Shown piece after piece: positions 35,268 to 45,823 of a stretch of DNA of 64,000 nucleotides. Below the pieces are notes generated by a model. It did not search any database. It was not told where the DNA came from and worked only from the letters and a program-made list of their open reading frames with translations. The translations under genes and the position numbers were made by a program. This DNA comes from CADEEN01 sp040384625 (lineage in GTDB: Bacteria > Pseudomonadota > Gammaproteobacteria > Burkholderiales > Burkholderiaceae_C), in assembly GCA_040384625.1 (NCBI GenBank), contig JAZKIW010000081.1, positions 16,365 through 80,364 of the forward strand, given 5' to 3'. Within the stretch, counting starts at the first letter, position 1, and each line of letters begins with the position of its first letter.

Positions 35268-36803
35268 ATGGCCGAACCGATCCTGATTGCGAAGCACGGC
35301 GACACCGAATGCGTGCTGCTGCCCGGTCTGGCCAACCGCCACGGCTTGATCACGGGCGCCACCGGCACCGGCAAGACCATCACCTTGCAGACCCTGGCCG
35401 AGAACTTCTCGCGCATCGGCGTGCCGGTGTTCATGGCCGACGTCAAGGGCGACCTGACCGGCATCGCGCAGAAGGGGGTTCTTCCAGAAAAGGTGGCGAA
35501 GATCATCGCCGAGCGCGGCCTGCCCGTTCCCGAGAGCCTGGCCTGTCCCGCGACCTTGTGGGATGTCTTCGGCGAACAGGGTCACCCGGTGCGGGCCACG
35601 GTGTCCGACATGGGCCCGTTGCTGCTGGCGCGCATGCTGGCCCTGAACGAGATCCAGTCGGGCGTGCTGAGCCTGGTGTTCAAGATCGCCGACGACAACG
35701 GTCTGATGCTGCTCGACCTGAAGGACCTGCGCGCGATGCTGCAGCACGTGGGCGACAACGCGAAGGACTTCACCACCGAGTACGGCAATGTCAGCGCGGC
35801 CAGCATCGGGGCGATCCAGCGCGGCCTGCTGCAGATCGAGGAGCAGGGCGGAGCCAAGTTCTTCGGCGAACCGATGCTCTCGATCGACGACTTCATGCAG
35901 ACCGTCGACGGCAAGGGTGTCATCAACGTGCTGGCCGCCGACAAGCTGATGAATGCGCCGCGCCTGTACGCGACCTTCCTGCTGTGGATGCTGTCGGAGT
36001 TGTTCGAGCAGCTGCCCGAGATCGGCGACCCCGACAAGCCCAAGCTGGTGTTCTTCTTCGACGAGGCACACCTGCTGTTCACCGACGCCCCGAAGGCCCT
36101 GGTCGAGCGCATCGAACTGGTAGTGCGACTGGTGCGCAGCAAGGGCGTCGGCGTCTATTTCGTGACCCAGAACCCGCTCGACGTGCCCGACAGCGTGCTG
36201 GCGCAGCTGGGCAACCGGGTCCAGCACGCGCTGCGCGCCTTCACGCCACGCGACCAGAAGGCGGTGAAGGCGGCCGCGAGCACGATGCGCGCCAAGCCTG
36301 GCCTGGACCTGGAGACCGCCATCACCGAGCTGGCCGTCGGCGAAGCGCTGGTCAGCCTGCTCGACAGCAAGGGGCGGCCCAGCGTCACCGAACGCGTCTT
36401 CGTGCTGCCCCCGGGCAGCCAGATCGGGCCGATCACAGCCGAGCAGCGCAGGGCGCTGATCGCTGGCTCGCTGGTCGCCGGCGTATACGAGAAGACCGTG
36501 GACCGCGAGTCGGCCTACGAGAAACTGAAGGGCCGCTCGATCGCCTCGGCCGACGCGGCGCAGACGATGCGGCAGGAAGGTGCTGCCAAGGGCGGCGCCG
36601 CGGCCGCGCCGGAAGGTGGCGGCGGCCTGATGGGCAGCCTGGGCAGCATCCTGTTCGGCAGCACGGGACCACGCGGCGGCAAGCGCGAAGGCCTGGCCGA
36701 ATCGGCGGCGCGAAGTGCGGTGCGCACCGTCGGCTCGGCGGTTGGTCGCGAGATCGTGCGCGGCGTGCTTGGCTCCCTGCTCGGCGGCGGACGCCGCCGT
36801 TGA
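35268..36803 (+). CDS. HerA-like helicase, DUF853 (YjgR) family ATPase
   Basis: This 511-aa protein is a FtsK/HerA-type ATPase of the DUF853 family. Walker A is ITGATGTGKTITLQTLAENF near residue 30, and Walker B is LVFFFDEAHLLFTDAPKAL near 262. The sensor region VYFVTQNPLDVPDSVLAQLG follows. A glycine-rich C-terminus (GGGGLMGSLGSILFG) is typical of this family. GAGGGG lies about nine bases before the ATG. No NurA, Sir2 or other nuclease gene is adjacent, so it is probably not part of a defence pair. Confidence 0.92.
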   Translation: MAEPILIAKHGDTECVLLPGLANRHGLITGATGTGKTITLQTLAENFSRIGVPVFMADVKGDLTGIAQKGVLPEKVAKIIAERGLPVPESLACPATLWDVFGEQGHPVRATVSDMGPLLLARMLALNEIQSGVLSLVFKIADDNGLMLLDLKDLRAMLQHVGDNAKDFTTEYGNVSAASIGAIQRGLLQIEEQGGAKFFGEPMLSIDDFMQTVDGKGVINVLAADKLMNAPRLYATFLLWMLSELFEQLPEIGDPDKPKLVFFFDEAHLLFTDAPKALVERIELVVRLVRSKGVGVYFVTQNPLDVPDSVLAQLGNRVQHALRAFTPRDQKAVKAAASTMRAKPGLDLETAITELAVGEALVSLLDSKGRPSVTERVFVLPPGSQIGPITAEQRRALIAGSLVAGVYEKTVDRESAYEKLKGRSIASADAAQTMRQEGAAKGGAAAAPEGGGGLMGSLGSILFGSTGPRGGKREGLAESAARSAVRTVGSAVGREIVRGVLGSLLGGGRRR

Positions 36804-36811
36804 GACGAGCT

Positions 36812-37288
36812 ATGGCCATCGTCGTCGTGCTGCTGCTGGCCGCCGTGGCGGTTCTGGTCGCCGCACGCCTGGGTGCCTTCTCGGGCCGTCTGCCCGACAA
36901 CCTGGGCTTGCGCGACGGCCGGCTAAAACCGCCCTCCAAGACGCCGAACAGCGTGAGCAGCCAGGCGGGCTTGTGGGCCGACCATCCGCAGCGCGAGGGC
37001 GCCCAGATCGCGGCCCTGCAGGTACAGGGCGGTGGGCCGGCCACCCTGGAGCGCTTGGCTCGAGTCATCGAGAGCATGGATGGCGCGCGCATCGTCGAGC
37101 GCCGATCCGACTACATCTATGCCCAGTTCACCACCAAACTGATGCGATTCGTCGACGACGCCGAGTTCTGGTTCGATCCAGTCGCTGGTGTGATCCAGGT
37201 TCGCTCGGCCTCACGCGTCGGGCGCAAGGACTTCGGTGTCAACCGTGCACGCGTCGAGGCCATTCGCGCCCGTATGGCTGGCACCTGA
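36812..37288 (+). CDS. DUF1499 domain-containing membrane-anchored protein
   Basis: This 158-aa protein has an N-terminal helix (AIVVVLLLAAVAVLVAARLG) and a DUF1499 domain with PNSVSSQA, ESMDGARIVERRSDYIYAQF, MRFVDDAEFWFDP and IQVRSASRVGRKDFGVNRAR. The family is of unknown function. The ATG at 36812 lies eight bases after herA; a TTG at 36800 overlapping its stop is an alternative. The helix and short N-terminus predict a periplasmic or membrane-surface location. Confidence 0.85.
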   Translation: MAIVVVLLLAAVAVLVAARLGAFSGRLPDNLGLRDGRLKPPSKTPNSVSSQAGLWADHPQREGAQIAALQVQGGGPATLERLARVIESMDGARIVERRSDYIYAQFTTKLMRFVDDAEFWFDPVAGVIQVRSASRVGRKDFGVNRARVEAIRARMAGT

Positions 37289-37387
37289 AGTCTGCGGGCT
37301 GCATCTGGCGCCCCTAGGGACTCGTTTCGCACCGCCAACCCCCCACCGATCGCGACGGCCTTGCCGGTTGACGCCCGCGGCAACAAG

Positions 37388-37411
37388 CTAGGGATCGCGC
37401 ACTGTCCCTAG
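37388..37411. repeat. Inverted repeat upstream of the LytS/LytTR-type operon
   Basis: CTAGGGA at 37388-37394 and TCCCTAG at 37405-37411 form perfect 7-bp arms separated by ten bases. They end 17 bases before the kinase ATG. A related CCTAGGGA lies at 37313-37320 and CCTAGGA at 39413-39419, just before the DUF2306 gene. This spacing suits a dimeric regulator. The response regulator of the adjacent operon is a candidate, but the element does not resemble a standard LytTR site closely. Confidence 0.45.
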
Positions 37412-37427
37412 GCCACCGGCCCATCGC

Positions 37428-38552
37428 ATGTCCTCCACCCGCCCCTCTGCTCTGACCGCTTCGGCATTGCCCCGATGGGCCGCCGCAGCCCTGTCCTTGT
37501 CGCGCCAGCTGGCCATCGGCTTCGCCGTGTGCTTGGTGGTGGCGGTCTTTCTCAGCGTGGTCTTTAACGACCCGTTCGGACGCGTGTTGGTGTTCTCACT
37601 GTGCATCGGCCTAAGCTGCCAATTGCTGATTGACGGCGGGCGCCGCCTTGCGGCGGGCCTTCTGGCGCGCCGCCACCCCGGTTCCGCCGCACTGCGCGAC
37701 GGATGGCCGGGCTGGCACTGGATGCTGCCGATCGTCCTGGGGGGAAGCTGGGCCGGCATCCAGCTTGGTTATCCATTGGCCGGTCGGATGCTGGGCATCG
37801 CGGTACGTAATCCGGGACTGGACCGACCACGCGTGCTGTTCACCGTGATGGCGGTAAGCCTGGTGGCAGCGCTGGCGATGATCTATTGGTCATGGTCGCG
37901 CGCGCGCATCGCGGCCGAGGAGGCACGCGCACAAGCGGCACAACGCGCCGCCGCCGAAAACCAGTTGAAGCTGCTCGAGTCGCAGCTCGAACCGCACATG
38001 CTGTTTAACACCCTGGCCAACCTGCGCGTGCTGATCGGCCTCGATCCGGTGCGTGCGCAGGCGATGCTCGACCACCTGATCGCCTTCCTGCGCGCTACCT
38101 TGCAGGCTTCGCGCAGCACCACGCACACCTTGGCCGAGGAGTTCGCCCGCCTGGACGATTACCTGGCCCTCATGGCCGTGCGCATGGGCCCGCGGCTCGG
38201 CTTTACCTTCGACCTGCCCGACGAACTGAGAAACCACCCCGTCCCGCCGTTGCTGCTGCAGCCGCTGGTCGAGAACAGCATCAAGCACGGCCTGGAGCCG
38301 CAACTGGCCGGTGGCCGCATCGACGTCCTCGCAGAGCGCCGGGGCGGTCGGCTGCTGCTCAGCGTGCGGGACAGCGGCGCCGGGATGGCCACGGCCACGG
38401 TGTCGCACGGCACGCACTTCGGCCTGGCACAGGTGCGCGATCGCCTGGCGGCGACCTATGGGTCTGGCGCGTCCCTGACGCTGGAAGCGCTGCCCGACGG
38501 CGGCACACTGGCGCGCCTCTGCTTGCCCCTTCCTCCGACGCCGACATCATGA
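37428..38552 (+). CDS. LytS/YehU-type sensor histidine kinase
   Basis: This 374-aa kinase has about four membrane helices in its first 165 residues, a short coiled coil (ARIAAEEARAQAAQRAAAEN), then the His_kinase domain. The phospho-acceptor histidine is in LESQLEPHMLFNTLANLRVL near residue 187. The ATPase part has PPLLLQPLVENSIKHGL (N box) and VRDSGAGM (G1 box). No separate periplasmic sensor domain is seen, so it probably senses within or near the membrane. It overlaps the regulator gene as ATGA. Confidence 0.93.
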   Translation: MSSTRPSALTASALPRWAAAALSLSRQLAIGFAVCLVVAVFLSVVFNDPFGRVLVFSLCIGLSCQLLIDGGRRLAAGLLARRHPGSAALRDGWPGWHWMLPIVLGGSWAGIQLGYPLAGRMLGIAVRNPGLDRPRVLFTVMAVSLVAALAMIYWSWSRARIAAEEARAQAAQRAAAENQLKLLESQLEPHMLFNTLANLRVLIGLDPVRAQAMLDHLIAFLRATLQASRSTTHTLAEEFARLDDYLALMAVRMGPRLGFTFDLPDELRNHPVPPLLLQPLVENSIKHGLEPQLAGGRIDVLAERRGGRLLLSVRDSGAGMATATVSHGTHFGLAQVRDRLAATYGSGASLTLEALPDGGTLARLCLPLPPTPTS

Positions 38553-39349
38553 GCACCGCACTGATCGCCGAAGACGAACCCTTCCTGGCCCTGGCACTGA
38601 AGGCCGAACTGGCCGCCCTGTGGCCGGAATTGCAGATCACCGCCACCGTCGGCGACGGCGCTTCGGCCGTGGCGCAGGCGCTCGCCCGGCCGCCCGAGGT
38701 GTGCTTCTTCGACATCCGCATGCCAGGGATGAGCGGCCTGGAGGCGGCACAGGCCCTGGCCGAGGACTGGCCGGAGAGCGGCGCCCCCTTCCCCTTGATC
38801 GTCTTCGTCACCGCTTACGACCAATACGCCTTGCAGGCGTTCCAGGCGCAGGCGGTCGACTACATCGTCAAGCCGGTCGCATCGGCGCACCTGGCGGCCT
38901 GCGTGGCGCGGCTGAAGGCGCGGCTGGCCGAGCGTGCGCCACAAGGCAACGCGCTGGCGCGCAGCGTCGAACAGTTGCGCGCCTTGCTTACGCCGTTGGC
39001 GGGCCCCACAGCGTCGCCTTCGCCACGGCTGGCCGTGGTCCAGGCCCAGGTCGGCGCCACGGTGCACATGGTGCCGATCGATCGGGTGATCTACTTCGAG
39101 GCCGCCGACAAGTACGTGCGCGTGATCACGGCCGACCGCGAGCATCTGATCCGCAGTTCGCTGAAGGACTTGCTGCCCCAGCTCGACCCGAGTGTGTTCT
39201 GGCAAGTGCACCGCGGCACGGTGGTGCGCGCCGATGCCATCGCCAGTGCCCTGCGCGAGGAATCAGGCAAGGTGCAACTCAGCCTGCACGGCCGAGCTGA
39301 AAAGCTCAGCGCCAGCCGCCTCTACGCGCATCTGTTTAGAGGCATGTAG
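38549..39349 (+). CDS. LytTR family response regulator
   Basis: This 266-aa regulator has an N-terminal receiver (ALIAEDEPFLALALK; phosphorylation site in VCFFDIRMPGMSGLEAA; lysine in VDYIVKPV). The C-terminal LytTR DNA-binding domain lies at about 165-266, with VIYFEAADKYVRVITADREH, FWQVHRGTVVRADAIAS and the ending LHGRAEKLSASRLYAHLFRG. It is co-transcribed with the kinase at 37428. Likely targets are its own operon and the DUF2306 gene downstream, both near CCTAGG elements. Confidence 0.95.
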   Translation: MSTALIAEDEPFLALALKAELAALWPELQITATVGDGASAVAQALARPPEVCFFDIRMPGMSGLEAAQALAEDWPESGAPFPLIVFVTAYDQYALQAFQAQAVDYIVKPVASAHLAACVARLKARLAERAPQGNALARSVEQLRALLTPLAGPTASPSPRLAVVQAQVGATVHMVPIDRVIYFEAADKYVRVITADREHLIRSSLKDLLPQLDPSVFWQVHRGTVVRADAIASALREESGKVQLSLHGRAEKLSASRLYAHLFRGM

Positions 39350-39453
39350 CGGCGCTTTCGTCGGCGCCCTTGTCGCTTCGTCGCAGCCGAGCTGACCATG
39401 ACAGCCGGCCTGCCTAGGATCAGCCGCATCGAAAGCCAACGCGATGGACCGAG

Positions 39454-39900
39454 ATGACACTGCTGCACCTCTACGCTGACAAGTTTGCCCTGCTGTTGCA
39501 ACGCCATCCCCTGGTGTTCTTTCACCTGCTGACGGCACTCGCGGCCCTGATCGTCGGCGCTTTCGTGTTGGCACAACGCAAGGGAACGGCGAGCCACAAG
39601 GCGCTGGGTTGGACCTGGGTCGTGCTGATGGGCAGCACGGCCCTCGCCAGCGCCTTCATCCGCGACTACGGGATGCCCAACATTGCGGGCATCACGCCGA
39701 TCCACGCCTTCACGCTGCTCACCGCCGTCAATCTGCCGCTTGGCATCTGGCACATCCGCCAGGGCAACGTGACCGCGCATCGCAAGAGCATGCGCGGCCT
39801 GTACATCGGCGCCTGCGTTCTGGCGGGCATCTTCACTCTGCTGCCGGGACGCTTTCTCGGCAACCTGCTGTGGAAGCACACGCTGGGCGTGATGGCTTGA
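39454..39900 (+). CDS. DUF2306-like four-helix membrane protein
   Basis: This 148-aa inner-membrane protein has four hydrophobic helices and conserved histidines in PLVFFHLLTALAALIVG, GTASHKALGWTWVVLM, ITPIHAFTLLTAVNL and HRKSMRGLYIGACVLAG. This pattern matches the DUF2306 family, of unknown function. The histidines facing the membrane could bind haem or metal, but that is a guess. It lies about 100 bases after the LytTR gene, with CCTAGGA in the gap, and may be its target. Confidence 0.82.
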   Translation: MTLLHLYADKFALLLQRHPLVFFHLLTALAALIVGAFVLAQRKGTASHKALGWTWVVLMGSTALASAFIRDYGMPNIAGITPIHAFTLLTAVNLPLGIWHIRQGNVTAHRKSMRGLYIGACVLAGIFTLLPGRFLGNLLWKHTLGVMA

Positions 39901-39911
39901 GCGGACGTCCT

Positions 39912-40274
39912 TCAGCGCATCGAGGCCAGGCCTCGATCGCCAACGCCGGACAACGCCACTTGCAGCCAGCGCTCGCGCTGGGGCTCGTCGACGGCAAAGC
40001 GCAGGCCATATAAGCGTGGCCCGTGGGCGCTCATCAACAGGGCTATCCGCGCCGCTTCGGCATGGCCTTGATCGGCAAGGCCCGAGAGAGCCCGGAACGC
40101 CGCGTCAAAGTGCTGTCGTTCATAGTCCCGGAGCGCGTGCGCGAACAGAGCCGCCCGAGTCTCGACAGGGTCGATGATCGGTTGCGCATGGCTAGCCGAA
40201 CAGGCAGCCAAAGACATCACGATCACGTGCAGCGAGCGCCAGACTGCACGCCATCCAGCGTCAATGGCTCCCAT
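39912..40274 (-). CDS. Exported hypothetical protein with a Sel1/TPR-like segment
   Basis: This 120-aa protein has a signal peptide-like N-terminus (WRSLHVIVMSLAACSASHAQ, cleavage after SHA or AQ). Residues about 44-80 (LFAHALRDYERQHFDAAFRA, then ALSGLADQGHAEAARIAL) resemble one or two Sel1/TPR helices. The family is not known to me. It follows the membrane protein gene at 40282 by seven bases and is probably in the same transcript. The two genes sit between two different two-component systems. Confidence 0.65.
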   Translation of the reverse strand: MGAIDAGWRAVWRSLHVIVMSLAACSASHAQPIIDPVETRAALFAHALRDYERQHFDAAFRALSGLADQGHAEAARIALLMSAHGPRLYGLRFAVDEPQRERWLQVALSGVGDRGLASMR

Positions 40275-40281
40275 GACAGGC

Positions 40282-40569
40282 TCAACGTTCGTAGGCCGCG
40301 ACGGATAAGGGCGAGGGGTCTTCGGACGGAGCCATCCCGTCCCAGTCGATCTGGCTGCTCAGTGACGCCATGTGCGAGGAAGCGGCCGGAACCTGTTGGT
40401 CGAGCGGTGCTGTTCCCGCGTCCGGCACTTCGCTGGCACGCAGCGGCCCAGGCGTCGGACCCAACAGCGCCAGCATGGCCATGATGGCAACGCCAGCGGC
40501 AATCCAGGCGAGGCGACGGCCGCGTTCGCGCAGGGCGGCCTGCTCGTCGAGTTCTTTGTCGGTGGTCAT
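40282..40569 (-). CDS. Small single-pass membrane protein of unknown function
   Basis: This 95-aa protein has a short charged N-terminus (TTDKELDEQAALRERGRR), one membrane helix (LAWIAAGVAIMAMLALLG) and a Ser/Pro/Asp-rich tail of about 55 residues that should lie in the periplasm. I do not recognise a domain. The codon use looks like its neighbours. The ATG lies 18 bases from an FNR-like box at 40587-40600. It may be controlled with the gene at 39912. Confidence 0.65.
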   Translation of the reverse strand: MTTDKELDEQAALRERGRRLAWIAAGVAIMAMLALLGPTPGPLRASEVPDAGTAPLDQQVPAASSHMASLSSQIDWDGMAPSEDPSPLSVAAYER

Positions 40570-40586
40570 GCGATGCTCCCGATTGA

Positions 40587-40600
40587 TTGAGTTCCATCAA
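40587..40600. promoter_or_regulatory. FNR/Anr-like box
   Basis: TTGAGTTCCATCAA matches the FNR/Anr consensus TTGATNNNNATCAA at nine of ten conserved positions. It sits inside a longer inverted repeat, GATTGAT (40581-40587) and ATCAATC (40596-40602). It is only 18 bases from the start codon of the small membrane protein gene, so it would fit repression or a leaderless arrangement better than classical activation. The sequence is read directly; the regulator is inferred. Confidence 0.4.
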
Positions 40601-40662
40601 TCTAGGCGCCGACGCCGCAGAGCGCGCCTGCCGCAAGGCCGAGCCGCCCTATGCCAGAGGAT

Positions 40663-41310
40663 CTATGCCGGTCCGCCGCGCTCGTCCAGGCCGAGAGCCT
40701 GCGCACGAACCACCGCTTCGGTCCGATTGCGAGCCTGAAGGGCACGCAGGATCGCGGCGATGTGGATCTTGACGGTGCCTTCGGTCAGGCCCAGTTCGCG
40801 CGCGATGAGCTTGTTGGGCTGCCCCCGCGACAGCGCGCGCAGCACGTCGCGCTGGCGCGGCGTGAGTCCACTGGCAAGCGCCTGCGCCGGCGCCGCAATG
40901 GCGCTCGGCTCTTCAAGCGAACGCAGCGGCACATAGACCCCACCCGCCAGGATCAGGCGCAGCGCGTTGAGCAGAACCTCGGTGCGCTCGGTCTTCGGAA
41001 TGAAGCCGACGGCACCCGCCGCGAGCACGTTACGAACCGTGGCCGCATCGTCCTGTCCCGAAGCAATAACAACCGGCAAGGTCGGCAGCTGTTCACGCAA
41101 ACGACGCAGACCATCCACGCCGTTCATTCCCGGCATGTTCAGGTCGACCAGCGCCAAGTCGACTGGCGCGGCACTGGCGCTGAGCGCCAAGCGCAAGAGC
41201 GAATCGAAGTCGCCCGCCTGTTGCACGTCAGCCGCGGCATCGAGTTCGCGCACTGTGCGCGCGAGGGCATCGCGCACCATCGGGTGATCATCGGCGATAA
41301 GCACCTTCAT
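40663..41310 (-). CDS. LuxR/NarL-type response regulator
   Basis: This 215-aa regulator has a receiver (VLIADDHPMVRDALARTVRE; phospho-site ALVDLNMPGMNGVDGL; lysine in GFIPKTER) and a C-terminal LuxR HTH (SGLTPRQRDVLRALSRGQPN and KLIARELGLTEGTVKIHIAA). The ATG at 41310 overlaps the hybrid kinase stop as ATGA, so they form a two-component pair. The receiver's full set of acidic residues is intact. Confidence 0.94.
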   Translation of the reverse strand: MKVLIADDHPMVRDALARTVRELDAAADVQQAGDFDSLLRLALSASAAPVDLALVDLNMPGMNGVDGLRRLREQLPTLPVVIASGQDDAATVRNVLAAGAVGFIPKTERTEVLLNALRLILAGGVYVPLRSLEEPSAIAAPAQALASGLTPRQRDVLRALSRGQPNKLIARELGLTEGTVKIHIAAILRALQARNRTEAVVRAQALGLDERGGPA

Positions 41311-43730
41311 CGCACAGTCTCCCGCTGGTCGGGCTGGGTCGGTAAATCGGTTGCCGCCGACGCAGTCGGCACGACCGCGAGCAGCCAACTGCGCAGGCTC
41401 GCAGCGGGGACCGGCTTGCTGAGCCACGACAAGCCACTGTCCTGCATCAAACGTACGCGCTCGGGCGCCGAGTCACCGCTGACGATCAAGGCGGGCAGTG
41501 CAGGTCCGAAGCATGCGCGCAGCAGCTTCACTTCGCCAATCCCGTCGCGAGCGCCCCGCAGGCGAAGGTCGGCGATCAGCGCCTGCACAGAGTCACCCTG
41601 CGCCGACCATTGCGCCAGCACCTCCGATCCGTCGCTCCCATCGACGACCCGACAGCCCCAACTCTCCAGCAAAGTTCGCATCGAATCCCGCACCTCGGGA
41701 TCGTCCTCGATGATCGCGACCACAAGGCCATGCAAGGAACCGCTCGGCGTCACGTGCCGCTGCGGGGTGACGGCTTCGTCCGTGGCGGGCAGATCGAGAA
41801 CGAACCGCGTCCCTTGCCCGGGACGCGAGTGCAGCGTCAGAGGCAGTTGCAGCAAGCGCGAGACCCGGCGCACGATCGAAAGACCGAGACCCAGACCGCT
41901 GCGGCGGTCGCGCTCCGGGTTGCCGATCTGGTAGAACTCGTCGAAAACGCGCTCTCGCTCGGCGTCGGCGATGCCAGGCCCGGTGTCCCAGACTTCAACA
42001 CGCCAGCCGCGCTCTCCCCGACGACGGCAGCTCACCAGCACGCCGCCAATTTTGGTGTACTTGACCGCGTTGCCGATCAGGTTGCGAAGGACGCGCTCCA
42101 GCAGCACCGGGTCGGTGAAAGCGTTGCGCGGGCCTTGTCTGCTGGCGACGCGCACCGACAAGCGCACACCGTGCTGCGCCGCCTGCGCCGCGAACTCCTC
42201 CACCAGTCGGCGCAACATGGCTTCGAGGTCGAAGGCGCGCGCTAGCGGCTGCACCACACCGGCATCCATTCGCGAGATGTCCAGAAGCGCGTTGAACATG
42301 GTGTCCAACGCGCCGAGCGAGGCATCCATGCGTTGCGCGATGTCGTTGGCCTCGCGATCGAGCGGGCGCTGGCGCAGGGCGCCCAGGTATAGACCCAGGG
42401 CATGGATGGGCTGACGCAGGTCGTGGCTGGCAGCAGCGAGGAAACTGCTCTTCGCGCGGTTTGCTGAGTCGGCCCGATCGCGGGCTGCGCGCATGTGGTC
42501 CAGCGCGGTCACCAACTCGGCGCTCTTGCGCTCGACGCGATGCTCAAGTTCGCGGTTGAGGCCCTCGAGCGACTCGGCCGTGCGCACGAATCGGTCGATC
42601 AGAACCCAAGCCACCAGCAGCACCAGGGGCAGCGCCGAGTATGGCGCCAGTGCGATCGGAAAATTGTCGTCGTCACTTTGGAATACGAGCCAGTCCCGCA
42701 AGCCGAAGGATGCCGCAGCAAAGCTGGCGAGTACTAACAAGGCGCTGTCCAGGCTGCGTTGACGCCAAGCACTTCGCGCCACAGCGGCGAGTGTGGCAAA
42801 CGCCGCAAAGACCAAGCCCAGACGCCAAACCAGTGCGGCCTCATTGACGACGCCGAGCGCGTGAGCGCCATAGAGAACCAAGGGCGTGGCCATGCTCAGG
42901 TACACCAGCGTGGCTTCCATGCGCGGCAGGACATAGCCTGCGAAGCGCAAGGCAAATGAAAGCAGCATGAAGACAAAGAACGCGTAGAGGGCGGTCCACC
43001 AGATGCCGTTGTGGATTCCCGGCAGAGGCGCCTCCGGCAGAATGCTCCACGCCGTATGCAGGCCCCAGGCAATCGCACCTACGGCGAAGTACGCGTACAT
43101 GGGCTCGCTGCGCCGCCGCAGGTAGATCAAGAGTACCGAGGCCCCAAGACAAACGATGACGGTGGCCACCAGCATCGGGCCGAAGACAATCGCGATTGCC
43201 TTGCGGTCACGCAGCGCACGCACTTCGGCGTGCGGTCCCACGATGACGCGGGATAGGCTGATGTACGAAGGCGCGCGCAGCGTGATCTCCACGTGGTTCA
43301 CGCCGGCAACCCAGTAGGCTGGCGGCAAGTCCACCATGCGCATCGCGTGCAAACTGGTCGGGCGCGGGCCGAGCGGCTCGCCCAGCCGGTTAAACACCAC
43401 ATGGCCGTTGAAGGTGATTCGCCCTCGCGCCAACATGCCGGGCAGGTACAGGTCCATGGGATCCGAGCCTGTAGGGCCCGCGTCAAAGGCGAGGCGGTAG
43501 CGCCGTTCGACGATGCCTTTGCCCGCGACCTCGTCAGGTAATTTGACGATCTTGGCGCTGCCGTCGGGTTCGATGCGTTCAGCCTGAACGAGCGTCAGCG
43601 GTGCCTGTAAAGCCGGGACCGCGGCGGCTGAACCTACAAGCAGCGCCAGGCCAAGCCAGACACGGGCAGCAACGCACCGCCAACCGTGCGGCGGGTTGAC
43701 GCGATAGATCGCGTTGGCGGTTAACGGCAT
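41307..43730 (-). CDS. Hybrid sensor histidine kinase with 7TMR-DISM sensor and receiver
   Basis: This 807-aa protein starts with a signal or anchor helix, then a periplasmic region (about 40-180) with a jelly-roll-like look (GRITFNGHVVFNRLGEP). About seven helices follow (190-385), matching 7TMR-DISM receptors. Next are a coiled coil (LEGLNRELEHRVERKSAELV), the HisKA H box AASHDLRQPIHALGLYLGAL, the N box NLIGNAVKYTKIGG and the G boxes DTGPGIAD and GLGLGLSIV. A C-terminal receiver (about 690-785) has IEDDPEV, LIADLRL and SWLSKPV. It is paired with the LuxR regulator. The 280-base gap upstream separates it from glnS. Confidence 0.93.
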   Translation of the reverse strand: MPLTANAIYRVNPPHGWRCVAARVWLGLALLVGSAAAVPALQAPLTLVQAERIEPDGSAKIVKLPDEVAGKGIVERRYRLAFDAGPTGSDPMDLYLPGMLARGRITFNGHVVFNRLGEPLGPRPTSLHAMRMVDLPPAYWVAGVNHVEITLRAPSYISLSRVIVGPHAEVRALRDRKAIAIVFGPMLVATVIVCLGASVLLIYLRRRSEPMYAYFAVGAIAWGLHTAWSILPEAPLPGIHNGIWWTALYAFFVFMLLSFALRFAGYVLPRMEATLVYLSMATPLVLYGAHALGVVNEAALVWRLGLVFAAFATLAAVARSAWRQRSLDSALLVLASFAAASFGLRDWLVFQSDDDNFPIALAPYSALPLVLLVAWVLIDRFVRTAESLEGLNRELEHRVERKSAELVTALDHMRAARDRADSANRAKSSFLAAASHDLRQPIHALGLYLGALRQRPLDREANDIAQRMDASLGALDTMFNALLDISRMDAGVVQPLARAFDLEAMLRRLVEEFAAQAAQHGVRLSVRVASRQGPRNAFTDPVLLERVLRNLIGNAVKYTKIGGVLVSCRRRGERGWRVEVWDTGPGIADAERERVFDEFYQIGNPERDRRSGLGLGLSIVRRVSRLLQLPLTLHSRPGQGTRFVLDLPATDEAVTPQRHVTPSGSLHGLVVAIIEDDPEVRDSMRTLLESWGCRVVDGSDGSEVLAQWSAQGDSVQALIADLRLRGARDGIGEVKLLRACFGPALPALIVSGDSAPERVRLMQDSGLSWLSKPVPAASLRSWLLAVVPTASAATDLPTQPDQRETVR

Positions 43731-44010
43731 CTCTCACCCCCTCGGGCCGATTCGACACCCAAGCCGCTGGCGCCGCAAGCCGGCGCCGAGGAGGCAGGCA
43801 GCGCCTGGCCTGAATGCCACCATCGCTACGCGCAAGGCCGCCGCGGGGATGTGCGTGGCAGTCTCAGTCTGGATCTCATCCGAACTCTAGAGACACCGGA
43901 CGCCGGCTGCATCCCTCCGATAGCCGGAAGCGGGAGGTCATCCGCCATCGGCCAAAAGGCATAGGCAGGACGCTCGATAGAATCGAATCACTTCTGTCGC
44001 CCTGCCCTGC

Positions 44011-45792
<1,782 letters not shown>

Positions 45793-45823
45793 CAATGGCG
45801 CGAGCGCGCCGAGGAGCATCTGA

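Noticed and set aside
35268..36803. HerA-like ATPase as part of an antiphage system.
   Set aside because: The glycine-rich C-terminus and length match the DUF853/YjgR family, and no nuclease, Sir2 or DUF4297 partner is adjacent.
40581..40602. Inverted repeat as a terminator for the LuxR-type regulator transcript.
   Set aside because: The stem is AT-rich, only seven pairs, and has no T-run after it in that direction.
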